A DNA stretch of 64,000 nt from an uncultured Clostridia bacterium (GTDB taxonomy: Bacteria > Bacillota > Clostridia > Christensenellales > Borkfalkiaceae). Below are positions 1 to 9,958 of the stretch, piece after piece. Below the pieces are notes generated by a model that searched no databases, was not told the DNA's origin, and saw only the letters and a program-made list of their open reading frames with translations. The position numbers and the translations under genes were made by a program. Within the stretch, counting starts at the first letter, position 1, and the number at the start of each line of letters is the position of its first letter. The stretch lies in NCBI GenBank assembly GCA_947624445.1, contig CANQKF010000002.1, positions 62,001 to 126,000 on the forward strand. Direction: 5' to 3'.

Positions 1-1
1 C

Positions 2-2308
2 GCGGGCGAGACCGACGCCGAGGAGGGCGCGCGCGAATCCATGCGCCGCATGTTCGGCGTCTCGCGCGACAGCCGTGCGCCCGAGGAGCCTTCGCCGCGC
101 AGTAGCTTCCTCGAAGAGCCCAAGCGGGAAGAGCCCGCACCGCGGAGCAGTTTTCTCGAAGAGCCCAAGCGGGAAGATCCCGCGCCGCGGAGCAGCTTCC
201 TCGAAGAACCCAAGCGGGAAGAGCCCGCGCCGCGGGTCAGTTTCCTCGAAGAACCCAAGCGGGAAGAGCCTTCGCCGCGGAGCAGTTTTCTCGAAGAACC
301 CAAGCCCGAGGAGCCCACACAGACGAGCTTCTTCGATCCGCCCAAGCGGGAGTCGCGCGGGAGCTTCCTCGACGCGCCCGAACGGGAGGAGCCGACGCGC
401 GAACGTTTCCCCGAGGAGCCCAAGCGGGACAACCGCGACGCGCTGCGGGAGTTCTTCGGCGAACCGCCGCGCGAGGAGCCGCGCAGCAGCTTCCTTGAAG
501 AGCCCAAACGGGAAGAGCCGCGCGAGAGCTTCTTCGAAGAGCCCAAGCGGGAAGAGCCGCGCGAGAGCTTCTTCGAAGAGCCCAAACGCGAAGAGCCGCG
601 CGAGAGTTTCTTCGAAGAGCCCAAGCGCGAAGAGCCGCGCGAGAGCTTCTTTGAAGAACCCAAGCGGGAACCTACCCGCGGGCGCTCCTCGGCGAACCTC
701 TTCGACGAAGAGGAGAACTTCGACGATGAGCCGCAGGACCGCGGGGCGAGAGGACTCCGCGAGATCCGCCGCCCTGCGGGGCGGCAAGAGCCCCCCAAAG
801 AGGAGAAACCGCGCGAAAAGCACATCTATAAGCCCTACGACGCGCCGCCCATCGAGCTTTTCCAGGAGTACGATGAAACGGTGCTCGTCCCGCCCGAGGA
901 GATCAAGCGCAACACCGATATCATCATCGATACGCTCAAAAACTTCCGCGTCGATACCCAGATCGAGCGGGTCACGAGCGGCGCGACGGTCACCCGCTAC
1001 GACATCGATATCCCCCGCAACGCCTCCATCTCCTCGGTCACCAAGCACTCCGTGGAGATCGCGATGCGCCTGCGCGCGGCGCGCGGCGTGAACATGTACG
1101 CCAACAACGAGGCGGGCGCGATCTCGATCGAGGTCCCCAATGCCCGCCGTGCGACGGTGGGGCTCCGCTCCATTTTGAGCTCCCGCGAGTTCCGCGAGAC
1201 CAAGCCGACCTCCCTCACGTTCGCGATCGGAAAGGACATCGAGGGGCGGTGCGTCTGCGGCGACATCGTGGATATGACGCACATCCTCGTCGCGGGGACG
1301 ACGGGCTCGGGCAAGAGCGTCTGCCTCAACGCGATGATCATCAGCCTCATCTGCAAGTATTCGCCCGAGCAGCTCCGCCTCATCCTCGTCGACCCCAAGC
1401 ACACCGAGTTCACGGCATACGAGGATATCCCGCACCTCATGATCAACGAGATCATCACCGACGCCCCCAAGACGGTCGCCGCGCTCAAATGGGCGGTCGA
1501 GGAGATGGAGCGCCGCTACGTCCTCTTCAAGGATAAGACCCACGAGGGCGGCATGCCCATCCACAAGCTCGACGACTACAACGCCGCGCTCACCGAGGAC
1601 GAGGAGAAACTGCCCAAGATCGTCATCGTCGTCGATGAGCTCGCCGACCTCATGTCGGTCGCCAAGCAGGATATCGAAGCGCTCATCCAGCGCCTCTCGC
1701 AGAAGGCGCGCGCCGCGGGCATCCACCTCGTGCTCGCCACCCAGCGCCCCTCGACGGACGTCATCACGGGCGTCATCAAGAGCAATTTGCCGACGCGCAT
1801 CGCGCTCTCGGTGAGCTCGGATATCGATTCCCGCGTCATTCTCGACGCCTCGGGCGCCGAAAAGCTGCTCGGCAACGGCGACCTCATCTTCACGATCGGC
1901 GGCTCCGCCCGCGTCCGCGCGCAGGGCGCGTGGATCAGCAATAAGGAGATGAAGGCGGTCATCGACTACACCAAGGAGCACAACGAAAATTACTACGACG
2001 AGAGCGTGGTCGACTACATGAACCGCGTCGAGCAATCGGACGACGGCGACGACGGCGACGACGGCGGCAAGGCGAGCGGCGAGGTCGGCGAGAACTACAT
2101 CCGCGCGCTTGCGATCGTCGTCAAGCGCGGACAGGCCTCCATCTCCCTCATCCAGCGCACCTGCTCGGTGGGATACAGCACCGCGGGCAAGATCATCGAA
2201 TGGATGGAGGCGATGAAATACATCTCGCCCTTCGACGGCAAAGCGAAGGCGCGCGACGTTCTGCTCACCCAACAGGAGTTCGATAACCTCTACGGGGGCT
2301 ACGATTGA
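2..2308 (+). CDS. ftsK: DNA translocase FtsK/SpoIIIE family, 3' part (5' end outside window)
   Basis: This is an ATP-driven double-stranded DNA pump that moves chromosomes through the division or sporulation septum. The frame is open to the window edge, so the membrane-anchoring N-terminus is missing. What remains is an acidic, Pro/Arg-rich linker of tandem repeats (about 20-220 residues after the first in-frame ATG at 41), the alpha/beta motor with Walker A GTTGSGKS near residue 420 and Walker B IVIVVDELADL near 526, and a C-terminal winged-helix gamma domain (about 683-740) that in this family reads orientation sequences. An acidic Gly/Asp stretch (DDGDDGDDGG) precedes the gamma domain. The stop overlaps the rimO start. 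FtsK and SpoIIIE cannot be told apart without the N-terminus. Confidence 0.95.
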   Translation, partial: AGETDAEEGARESMRRMFGVSRDSRAPEEPSPRSSFLEEPKREEPAPRSSFLEEPKREDPAPRSSFLEEPKREEPAPRVSFLEEPKREEPSPRSSFLEEPKPEEPTQTSFFDPPKRESRGSFLDAPEREEPTRERFPEEPKRDNRDALREFFGEPPREEPRSSFLEEPKREEPRESFFEEPKREEPRESFFEEPKREEPRESFFEEPKREEPRESFFEEPKREPTRGRSSANLFDEEENFDDEPQDRGARGLREIRRPAGRQEPPKEEKPREKHIYKPYDAPPIELFQEYDETVLVPPEEIKRNTDIIIDTLKNFRVDTQIERVTSGATVTRYDIDIPRNASISSVTKHSVEIAMRLRAARGVNMYANNEAGAISIEVPNARRATVGLRSILSSREFRETKPTSLTFAIGKDIEGRCVCGDIVDMTHILVAGTTGSGKSVCLNAMIISLICKYSPEQLRLILVDPKHTEFTAYEDIPHLMINEIITDAPKTVAALKWAVEEMERRYVLFKDKTHEGGMPIHKLDDYNAALTEDEEKLPKIVIVVDELADLMSVAKQDIEALIQRLSQKARAAGIHLVLATQRPSTDVITGVIKSNLPTRIALSVSSDIDSRVILDASGAEKLLGNGDLIFTIGGSARVRAQGAWISNKEMKAVIDYTKEHNENYYDESVVDYMNRVEQSDDGDDGDDGGKASGEVGENYIRALAIVVKRGQASISLIQRTCSVGYSTAGKIIEWMEAMKYISPFDGKAKARDVLLTQQEFDNLYGGYD
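98..675 (+). repeat. In-frame tandem repeats in the FtsK linker
   Basis: Two related repeat types sit in the coding frame. There are about five copies of a 15-residue (45-bp) unit of the form SSFLEEPKREEPAPR, then degenerate units, then about five copies of a 13-residue (39-bp) unit of the form ESFFEEPKREEPR. Adjacent copies are nearly identical at DNA level, which points to recent slippage or recombination. The region is predicted disordered and highly charged. Confidence 0.9.
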
Positions 2309-3642
2309 TGCGGAACAAGACCTTCTTCATGGCGTCGCTCGGGTGCGATAAGAACCGTGTCGACGGGGAGCGCCTGCTCGGGGAGATCGTGCGGCGGGGG
2401 TGCAAGATCACAGACGACCCGCAGGAGGCGGAGATCGTCATCGTCAACACCTGCGCGTTTTTGAACGCGGCGCGCGAGGAGAGCATCAACGCCATCTTCG
2501 CTTACAATGCGCTCCGCCCCGGAAATTCCAAAGCGCCTTGCGGCAAGCTCGAAAAGCTCGTGGTCGCGGGGTGCCTCTCCGAAAAATTCACCGCGGAACT
2601 CCAAAAGCACCTGCCCGAGGCCGACGTTCTGCTCGGCGTGAAGGACGCGTCGGCGCTCTTCACCGCGCTCGAGGCCTCCTATGCGGAGGCGCGGCAGATC
2701 AACGCTGTGGGCACGGGCACGGGGGAGCGCACGGCGCGCTTCATCCCGACGGCGCCCCACGTCAAATACCTCAAGATCGCCGACGGCTGCTTCAATCACT
2801 GCACCTATTGCCTGATTCCAAAGATCCGCGGGAAATACGTCTCCTACCCCATGGAGGAGCTCGTCGGAGAGGCGAGATCGCTCGGGCAGACCGAGGAGCT
2901 CGTGCTCGTCGCGCAGGATACGACGCGCTACGGCGAGGACCTCGGCAAGAACCGCTTTCCCGAGCTCATCCGCAGGCTCTCCGAGCTCGAAAACATCGGG
3001 CACATCCGTCTTTTATATTGCTATCCCGAGGCGGTCACCGAGGAGCTCATCCGCGAATTCCAAGAGAACCCGAAACTTCTCAAATACATCGATCTTCCCA
3101 TGCAGCACGCGGAGGACCGCATCCTGAAACTCATGGGGCGGCGGGGCAGAAGGGCGGACCTCGAGGCGCTCGTAAAGACCCTTCGCAGCGAAGTCCCCGG
3201 CATCGCCCTCCGCTCGACGTTTATCGCGGGTTTTCCCTCGGAGACGGAGGAAGAACACGGGGGGATGCTATCGTTTCTCGAGGAAATGCGGCTGGATAAT
3301 TGCGGATTTTTCGCCTATTCCCGCGAGGCGGAAACGCCCGCCTACAACATGCGCGGGCAGGTGCATCCCTCCACCAAAAAGCGGTGGGTGCGCGAGCTCT
3401 ACGAAGCGCAGGCGAGGATCTCCGCCGCGCTCCTTCAGAGCCGCGTGGGGGAAACCCTTCCCGTGCTCGTGGACGGGTACGACAAGATCGGCTACATCGG
3501 GCGGGCGTACTTCCAGGCGCCCGAGATCGACGGGAACGTCTCTTTCGTCTCTCCGAAGCGCAAGCTCGTCCCCGGGGAGATCGTCCCCGTCAAAATCCAA
3601 TCCGCCGAAACTTACGACCTTTTCGGCATCGTCGAGGAATAA
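2308..3642 (+). CDS. rimO: Ribosomal protein S12 methylthiotransferase RimO
   Basis: RimO is a radical-SAM enzyme that methylthiolates the conserved aspartate of ribosomal protein S12. The N-terminal domain carries three cluster cysteines (in GCDKN, NTCAF and AGCLS). The central radical-SAM motif CFNHCTYC has the CxxxCxxC spacing, and a C-terminal TRAM domain ends the protein. The length, about 444 residues, is normal. I chose ATG 2308, which overlaps the ftsK stop as TGATG; an in-frame TTG lies one codon earlier. It is translationally coupled to ftsK and followed after 4 bp by pgsA. The related family MiaB is less likely because the D-K-N motif after the first cysteine and the gene context both fit RimO. 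Confidence 0.93.
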   Translation: MRNKTFFMASLGCDKNRVDGERLLGEIVRRGCKITDDPQEAEIVIVNTCAFLNAAREESINAIFAYNALRPGNSKAPCGKLEKLVVAGCLSEKFTAELQKHLPEADVLLGVKDASALFTALEASYAEARQINAVGTGTGERTARFIPTAPHVKYLKIADGCFNHCTYCLIPKIRGKYVSYPMEELVGEARSLGQTEELVLVAQDTTRYGEDLGKNRFPELIRRLSELENIGHIRLLYCYPEAVTEELIREFQENPKLLKYIDLPMQHAEDRILKLMGRRGRRADLEALVKTLRSEVPGIALRSTFIAGFPSETEEEHGGMLSFLEEMRLDNCGFFAYSREAETPAYNMRGQVHPSTKKRWVRELYEAQARISAALLQSRVGETLPVLVDGYDKIGYIGRAYFQAPEIDGNVSFVSPKRKLVPGEIVPVKIQSAETYDLFGIVEE

Positions 3643-3646
3643 GAAA

Positions 3647-4264
3647 ATGAATCTTCCCAACAAACTCACGCTTTCGCGCATCTTCATGATCCCGCTGTTC
3701 GTCGTCGTGTTCTATCTCGGCGATCTGTGGGCGTATTGCTACCTCATCGCGGCGGGCGTCTTTGCGCTCGCGGCGTTCACCGACTTTCTCGACGGCCACA
3801 TCGCGCGCAAATATCATCTCGTCACCAACATGGGCAAGTTTTTAGACCCCATCGCCGATAAAGTGCTCGTCTCGACGGCGTTCATCGTGCTCCTCACCCG
3901 TCCGCTCATCTTCGGCTACAACACGCTCGCGGGCTGGGGACCCATCGCGGCGGGCGTCTCCGTCGCGCTCATCATGGCGCGGGAACTCATCGTGAGCGGC
4001 TTCCGCCTCATCGCGGTGGAGCGGGGGCTGGTGCTCGCCGCCGATAAGCTCGGCAAATTCAAGACGGTCGCGCAAGACATCACGATCGCCGTCCTCCTCA
4101 TCGTCATGCCCTTCTTAAGAGTGGGGGGCGACGTGTTCGGCTACGAAGAGCTCGGCGCGATCATCGGCATGGCGCTTCTGCTCCTTTCCGCCGTGCTCAC
4201 GGTGGTCTCGGGCTGCAACTATATCGTCAAGAATCGGCAGGTCCTCAAAGAGGAGACCAAGTGA
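3647..4264 (+). CDS. pgsA: CDP-diacylglycerol-glycerol-3-phosphate 3-phosphatidyltransferase
   Basis: This integral membrane enzyme makes phosphatidylglycerol phosphate, the first committed step to phosphatidylglycerol and cardiolipin. It shows the CDP-alcohol phosphotransferase signature D-x2-D-G-x2-A-R-x8-G-x3-D-x3-D, seen as DFLDGHIARK followed by GKFLDPIAD, about 45 residues in. Several hydrophobic segments surround it, and its 205 residues are typical. A GAGG element lies about 8 bp upstream of the ATG. The stop overlaps the GTG start of the next gene (GTGA). pgsA between rimO and cinA-recA is a common Bacillota arrangement. Confidence 0.94.
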   Translation: MNLPNKLTLSRIFMIPLFVVVFYLGDLWAYCYLIAAGVFALAAFTDFLDGHIARKYHLVTNMGKFLDPIADKVLVSTAFIVLLTRPLIFGYNTLAGWGPIAAGVSVALIMARELIVSGFRLIAVERGLVLAADKLGKFKTVAQDITIAVLLIVMPFLRVGGDVFGYEELGAIIGMALLLLSAVLTVVSGCNYIVKNRQVLKEETK

Positions 4265-5340
4265 AATACGCCGCGATCATCCTCGTCAACCGCCGCAATT
4301 CGCTCGCCGCGGTAGATTTCCAGCCCGTCACCGACGCCTTTCTCTCGGGCGGGGCGCCCCTCGACGAGGTCGTCTTTCTGCCCTACGACGCCGCTCTGCA
4401 GATCTCTTCTGCGCTCGTGCGGTGCGCGGAGACGTGCGACGGCGTCTTTCTCGTCGCGGAGAACGTGCTGCTCCCCGCGGCGCGCCGTATGATCGAGGGG
4501 GCCGCGGGCGCGAATTTTTCCGAGGAATACCTGCTCGAGACCGAAAAATGCCTCTTCGGCGTGCTCCCCGCGGGGCCGCAGGGCAAAAATCTCGTGCTCG
4601 GGGAGACGATCCCCCGCATCGACGCCCGCAGAAATCTCCGCTATGCCCGCCTCGTGCTGCGCACCGTGCTCGCGCCCGCCGAGATCCTGCACCGTGCCGT
4701 CGAATCGGCGCGCGAAGCCGCGGGAGAGGGGGTGGAGATCCATCTCTTCGAGCGCTACGGCGTGTGCAGCATCGAACTTCTATACCCCGATACCGCCCCC
4801 AAGATGGCGGTGGACGAGGCCATGCGCATCCTCGCGACCGAGCTCGCCGAATTCGTCTATTCGGACCGCGACGAGAGCGTCGCCGCGCGGCTCGTGGACG
4901 CGCTCAAACTCCGCCACAAAACGATCTCCGTCGCCGAAAGTTTCACGGGCGGCGGCATCGCGCGGGCGATCACCCGCGTCCCGGGGGCGAGCGCCGTCTA
5001 TTTCGAGGGGATCAACGCCTACAACGCGCGCGCCAAGGAGGAACGCCTCGGCGTCTCCTCGCTCACCGTGCGGCGGCAGGGGACGGTCTCCGACGAAACG
5101 GCATACGAGATGGCCGCGGGGCTCTTAAAGACGGGCAACTGCGATCTCGCCATCGCCACGACGGGCGTCGCCGGGCCCGATCCCGATGAAATGGGCAACC
5201 CCGTGGGGCTGTGTTTTCTCGCCGTGGGCACCAAAGAGCGGGTCAATGTGTTCCGTTTCCGCCTCAAAGGCGACAGGGAGACGATCTCCGAGACGGCGAT
5301 CAATCTCGCCCTGTTCTACGCCTTCCGCGAACTCAGATAA
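4261..5340 (+). CDS. cinA: CinA-like protein, nicotinamide-nucleotide amidase domain with degenerate N-terminus
   Basis: The C-terminal about 160 residues form a CinA (PncC-like) domain, with ESFTGGGIARAITRVPGAS, an AK-x3-LGV motif and TTGVAGPD; the family hydrolyses nicotinamide mononucleotide to nicotinate mononucleotide. The N-terminal about 190 residues occupy the place of the MoCF-like ADP-ribose pyrophosphatase domain of full CinA, but I do not see its GGLGPT-x-DD motif, and the protein is shorter (359 versus about 410 residues). Pyrophosphatase activity is therefore doubtful. The GTG start overlaps the pgsA stop and recA follows after 21 bp, the classic cinA-recA order. Confidence 0.85.
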   Translation: MKYAAIILVNRRNSLAAVDFQPVTDAFLSGGAPLDEVVFLPYDAALQISSALVRCAETCDGVFLVAENVLLPAARRMIEGAAGANFSEEYLLETEKCLFGVLPAGPQGKNLVLGETIPRIDARRNLRYARLVLRTVLAPAEILHRAVESAREAAGEGVEIHLFERYGVCSIELLYPDTAPKMAVDEAMRILATELAEFVYSDRDESVAARLVDALKLRHKTISVAESFTGGGIARAITRVPGASAVYFEGINAYNARAKEERLGVSSLTVRRQGTVSDETAYEMAAGLLKTGNCDLAIATTGVAGPDPDEMGNPVGLCFLAVGTKERVNVFRFRLKGDRETISETAINLALFYAFRELR

Positions 5341-5361
5341 AAACCGATAAGGAGAAGATAC

Positions 5362-6381
<1,020 letters not shown>

Positions 6382-6412
6382 GAAAAACCGCAAGGGCGCC
6401 TGTGTCATTCCG

Positions 6413-6470
6413 AAGCGTCCCGTTGGAATATGCGCGTCATTCCGAAGCGCGAAGCGACCGAAGGATCCCC
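6413..6470. repeat. Short GC-rich direct repeat between recA and nadE
   Basis: Two copies of GTCATTCCGAAGCG occur about 40 bp apart (near 6411 and 6451). The second is followed by a CGAAGCGACCGAAGGATCC-like tail. This resembles intergenic CATTCCGAAGCG-type repeats found in many genomes. It produces a spurious in-frame N-terminal extension of the NAD synthetase frame. Confidence 0.5.
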
Positions 6471-6495
6471 CGATACAAAGTCCGAAAATATCATC

Positions 6496-8439
6496 ATGAA
6501 ACATCAATTTTTGAAAGTTGCGGCGGTGAGTCCCGCGCTCAAAGTGGCCGATCCCGCCTATAACGCACAAAAGATCGTCGAGATCATCGAAGCGCAGCAC
6601 AAAAAGGGCACGGAGCTTCTCGTCTTTCCCGAGCTTTCCCTCTCGGGCTACACCTGCGGCGACCTCTTCCTGCAAAAGACGCTGTTAGATGGTTGCATCG
6701 CCGCGCTCAAGACCGTCGCCAAAGCGACAGAGGGGAAGACCATGCTCGTGTTCGTGGGGCTTCCTCTTTCCGTGAAGGGAAAGCTCTACAACTGCGCCGC
6801 GGCCCTCTCAAACGGCAAGATCGTGGGTTTCATCCCCAAGACGTACATTCCCAACTACGGCGAATTTTACGAAGCGCGCTACTTTTCCCCCGCACCCGCG
6901 GAAAAGCAGATCGTCGTCCTCGACGCCGTGCTCGACGGCAATGTCCCCTTCATGGACGGCGGGCTTCTCATCCGCAACGATATGTGGGGTACGGATGGGG
7001 AATGGCCCGAGGTTACCGTCGGCTGCGAGATCTGCGAGGACCTCTGGGCGCCCGACGCGCCCTCGGCGGAGCTTGCAAGGCGCGGGGCGACGGTCATCGT
7101 CAACCTCTCCGCCTCCAACGAGACGGTGGGCAAGCGGGAGTACCGCCACAAGCTCCTCGCCGCGCAGTCGGGCAAAAATCTCTGCGCCTACGTCTATGCC
7201 GACGCGGGCGTGGGGGAGTCCACCTCGGACATGGTCTTTTCTGGCAACAATCTGATTTACGAAAACGGCACGCTGCTCGCGGAGAGCCTGCCCTTCTCGG
7301 GGGAGGCCGCCGAGGCCGAGATCGACGTCGGATTCCTCCTCTCCGAACGCAGGAGACAGACGACCTTCCGCCCCGCGGAAGAAGAGGGGATCCCCGCCGT
7401 CGCGTGGGCGAAGTTCGTCACGGAAGGCGACCTCACCCTCCGCAAGGTGGACCCGCTTCCCTTCGTCCCCCATGCGGAAGGGGAGCGCAAGGAGCGCGCC
7501 GAACTCATTCTCTCCATGCAGGCGCACGCGCTCGCAAGGCGGCTCTCGCAGATCGACGCGAAAACGGCGGTGCTCGGCGTCTCGGGCGGGCTGGATAGCA
7601 CCCTCGCCCTGCTCGTCACTTGCCGCGCCTTCGATCTCCTCCAAAGAGGCCGCAAGGGCATTTTGGCATATACGATGCCCGGCTTCGGCACTTCGAAACA
7701 GACCAAACGCAGCGCGGACGACCTCATGGAAGCGCTCGGCGTCTCGGCCTTTTGCGTGCCCATTACCGAGGCCGTCCTCCTGCATTTCAGGGACATGGGG
7801 CACGACCCCGAAGTCCGCGATTCCGCCTATGAGAATGCACAGGCGCGCTACCGCACCATGCTGCTCATGGACGTCGCCAACGCGACGGGCGGGCTCGTCG
7901 TCGGCACGGGCGATCTCTCCGAGCTCGCCCTCGGCTGGTGCACCTACAACGGCGACCATATGTCGATGTACGCCGTCAACAGCTCGGTCCCCAAGACGCT
8001 CGTAAAGTATCTCGTCCGCGCGGAGGCCGACCGCCTCGGCGGAAGGGTGGGGGAGACCCTGCAAGCGGTGCTCGGCACGGAGATCTCGCCCGAGCTGCTC
8101 CCGCCCGATAAGAAGGGGAAGATCGCGCAAAAGACGGAGGAGCTCATAGGTCCCTACGAGCTCACCGATTTCTATCTCTACCACTTTCTGCGGCGGGGGG
8201 ACCGTCCCGCCAAGATCCTCTGTCTCGCGGAGCGCGCCTTCGCGGGAAAATACGACCGCGCCACGCTCAAAAAGTGGCTTATCGGCTTCTTCAAGCGCTT
8301 CTTTGCGGCGCAGTTCAAGCGCAACTGCGTGCCCGACGGCGTGAAAGTGGGCTCCGTTTCGCTCTCGCCGCGCGCCGATCTTCGGATGCCTTCCGAGGCC
8401 TCCGCGGCGCTCTGGATCGCCGAAGCGGAATCGGCATAA
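6496..8439 (+). CDS. nadE: Glutamine-dependent NAD+ synthetase
   Basis: The enzyme converts deamido-NAD to NAD using ammonia released from glutamine. The N-terminal nitrilase-like glutaminase has the catalytic set: Glu in VFPELSLSGY, Lys in GFIPKTYIPNY and Cys in GCEICEDLW. The C-terminal synthetase has the PP-loop GVSGGLDST near residue 365 and the GTGDLSELALGW motif. I chose ATG 6496, giving 647 residues, because the family start (xxxFLKVAAVSP) falls there and the frame upstream is repeat DNA. No convincing Shine-Dalgarno sequence precedes this ATG, which is unusual in this window. Confidence 0.94.
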   Translation: MKHQFLKVAAVSPALKVADPAYNAQKIVEIIEAQHKKGTELLVFPELSLSGYTCGDLFLQKTLLDGCIAALKTVAKATEGKTMLVFVGLPLSVKGKLYNCAAALSNGKIVGFIPKTYIPNYGEFYEARYFSPAPAEKQIVVLDAVLDGNVPFMDGGLLIRNDMWGTDGEWPEVTVGCEICEDLWAPDAPSAELARRGATVIVNLSASNETVGKREYRHKLLAAQSGKNLCAYVYADAGVGESTSDMVFSGNNLIYENGTLLAESLPFSGEAAEAEIDVGFLLSERRRQTTFRPAEEEGIPAVAWAKFVTEGDLTLRKVDPLPFVPHAEGERKERAELILSMQAHALARRLSQIDAKTAVLGVSGGLDSTLALLVTCRAFDLLQRGRKGILAYTMPGFGTSKQTKRSADDLMEALGVSAFCVPITEAVLLHFRDMGHDPEVRDSAYENAQARYRTMLLMDVANATGGLVVGTGDLSELALGWCTYNGDHMSMYAVNSSVPKTLVKYLVRAEADRLGGRVGETLQAVLGTEISPELLPPDKKGKIAQKTEELIGPYELTDFYLYHFLRRGDRPAKILCLAERAFAGKYDRATLKKWLIGFFKRFFAAQFKRNCVPDGVKVGSVSLSPRADLRMPSEASAALWIAEAESA

Positions 8440-8470
8440 ACCGAAATAATCAACATATGGGGGTGGACTT

Positions 8471-9817
8471 ATGGCATTCAAAAAGGATTTCGCATGGGGC
8501 GTCGCGACGGCGTCCTATCAGATCGAGGGAGCGGCTTACGAGGCCGATAAGGGCCGCAACGTCTGGGATATGGGCTCGGCGACGCCCGGGCGCATCTTCG
8601 AAGGGCATTCGGGGGACGTCGGCTGCGATCACTACCACAAATTCCGCGAGGACGTCGCGCTCATGAAGGAGCTCGGCGTCAAGGCCTATCGCTTCTCCAT
8701 CAACTGGGCGCGCCTCATTCCCGAGGGCTGCGGCAAGGTCTCCGAGGACGGCAAGCGCTTCTATCTCGAGCTCCTCGCCGCGCTCAAAGAGGCGGGCATC
8801 GAGCCGTGGATCACCCTCTTCCATTGGGATTATCCCTACGCGCTCTACCAAAAGGGGGGCTGGCTGAACCCCGAGAGCCCCAGGTGGTTCGAGGCGTATG
8901 CCAAGGTATGCGCCGAGCTGTTCGGGGGGGAATGCGATCATTTTATCCTCGTCAACGAGCCGCAGTGCTTCGTCGGGCTGGGGCATTGGTCGGGCGGCCA
9001 TGCGCCCTTCTTGCAGCTTCCCACCCACGATGTGATGGTCGTCGCGCACAACGTGCTCCTCGCCTGCGGGTTGGCGGAGAAGGTCATCCGCAAGACGTGC
9101 CCGCGCCCCGTGAAGATCGGCACGGCGCAGGCCTATTGGCCCGCCCTTCCCCAAAATGCGCGCGATTACGACCTCGCCGCACGGGAGACGTTTGCCGCCC
9201 GCGACGGGTTCGGCTCGGTGAGCTACTTCACCGATCCGCTCATCTTCGGGAATTACCCCGAGGACGCCCTCGCGTGGCAGAAGGAAAACGGCTTCTCCTT
9301 CCCCGAGCGCGACCTTGCGATCATCAAGTCGCAGGTGGATTTCTACGGCTTCAACACCTATTCGGGGGACTATGTGACGGAAAAAGAGGGCAAAACGGTG
9401 CGCTTGACTCCGCCCATGTCCACCCCCAAGACGGATATGCGCTGGAACGTGCATCCCGACGCCCTCTACTACGGCCCCAAATTCCTCTGGGAGCGCTATC
9501 ATCTTCCCGTCGTCTGCACGGAGAACGGCGTCGCGCTCGCCGAGTGGAAGGACCTCGACGGCGAGATCAAGGATTTCTCCCGCATCGACTTTTTGCGGCG
9601 GTATCTGCGCGCGCTCTCCAGGGCGGCGGATGAGGGCGTGGAGATCGAAGGTTACTTCCATTGGTCCTTCATCGATAACTTCGAGTGGGCGGAGGGGGCC
9701 TCGAAGAAGTTCGGGCTCGTGCACGTCGACTACGATACATTGGAGCGCACCCCCAAGGCGAGCGCCTATTTCTACAAGAAGATCATCGAGACGAACGGCG
9801 AAGAGATCTTCAAATAA
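8471..9817 (+). CDS. GH1 beta-glucosidase or 6-phospho-beta-glucosidase
   Basis: This is a retaining glycoside hydrolase of family 1 with a TIM-barrel fold and 448 residues. The acid/base glutamate is in LVNEPQC near residue 159 and the nucleophile glutamate in CTENGVAL near 352. The N-terminal FAWGVATASYQIEGA and the aglycone-side FHWDYP are family hallmarks. There is no signal peptide, so it acts on imported disaccharides. The GGGGGTGG element just before the ATG is the likely ribosome-binding site. It is monocistronic, ending at a strong terminator. No PTS gene is nearby, so a non-phosphorylated substrate is slightly favoured, but the sequence does not settle it. Confidence 0.9.
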   Translation: MAFKKDFAWGVATASYQIEGAAYEADKGRNVWDMGSATPGRIFEGHSGDVGCDHYHKFREDVALMKELGVKAYRFSINWARLIPEGCGKVSEDGKRFYLELLAALKEAGIEPWITLFHWDYPYALYQKGGWLNPESPRWFEAYAKVCAELFGGECDHFILVNEPQCFVGLGHWSGGHAPFLQLPTHDVMVVAHNVLLACGLAEKVIRKTCPRPVKIGTAQAYWPALPQNARDYDLAARETFAARDGFGSVSYFTDPLIFGNYPEDALAWQKENGFSFPERDLAIIKSQVDFYGFNTYSGDYVTEKEGKTVRLTPPMSTPKTDMRWNVHPDALYYGPKFLWERYHLPVVCTENGVALAEWKDLDGEIKDFSRIDFLRRYLRALSRAADEGVEIEGYFHWSFIDNFEWAEGASKKFGLVHVDYDTLERTPKASAYFYKKIIETNGEEIFK

Positions 9818-9859
9818 CCCATATGAGTGTCGAAGCGATCTTCAAATGATCCATATGCA

Positions 9860-9888
9860 AAAAGCAGGGGCTGCGCCCCTGCTTTTTT
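9860..9888 (+). terminator. Intrinsic terminator after the GH1 gene
   Basis: GCAGGGG and CCCCTGC form a perfect 7-bp stem around a 5-nt loop, extended by flanking A and T runs, and followed by TTTTTT. Confidence 0.88.
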
Positions 9889-9909
9889 GAAACTTTTTTC
9901 GGAAAACAG

Positions 9910-9938
9910 TTGACAAGCAATACTATGCAATGTATAAT
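9910..9938 (+). promoter_or_regulatory. Consensus sigma-A promoter of the padR operon
   Basis: TTGACA (9910-9915) and TATAAT (9933-9938) are perfect hexamers with a 17-bp spacer. AAAGGAGGG follows at 9946-9954 for the GTG start at 9959. Confidence 0.9.
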
Positions 9939-9940
9939 AT
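9920..9940. promoter_or_regulatory. Imperfect palindrome over the -10 box, candidate PadR operator
   Basis: The half-sites ATACTATGCA and TGTATAATAT, separated by one A, match as an inverted repeat at 8 of 10 positions. The palindrome covers the -10 element and part of the spacer. PadR proteins commonly repress their own operon from such sites, so autoregulation is inferred. Confidence 0.6.
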
Positions 9941-9958
9941 CATGTAAAGGAGGGTATT

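Noticed and set aside
98-675. The tandem repeats in the FtsK linker as a CRISPR array
   Set aside because: Units are 39-45 bp without unique spacers, are in frame and encode a charged linker.
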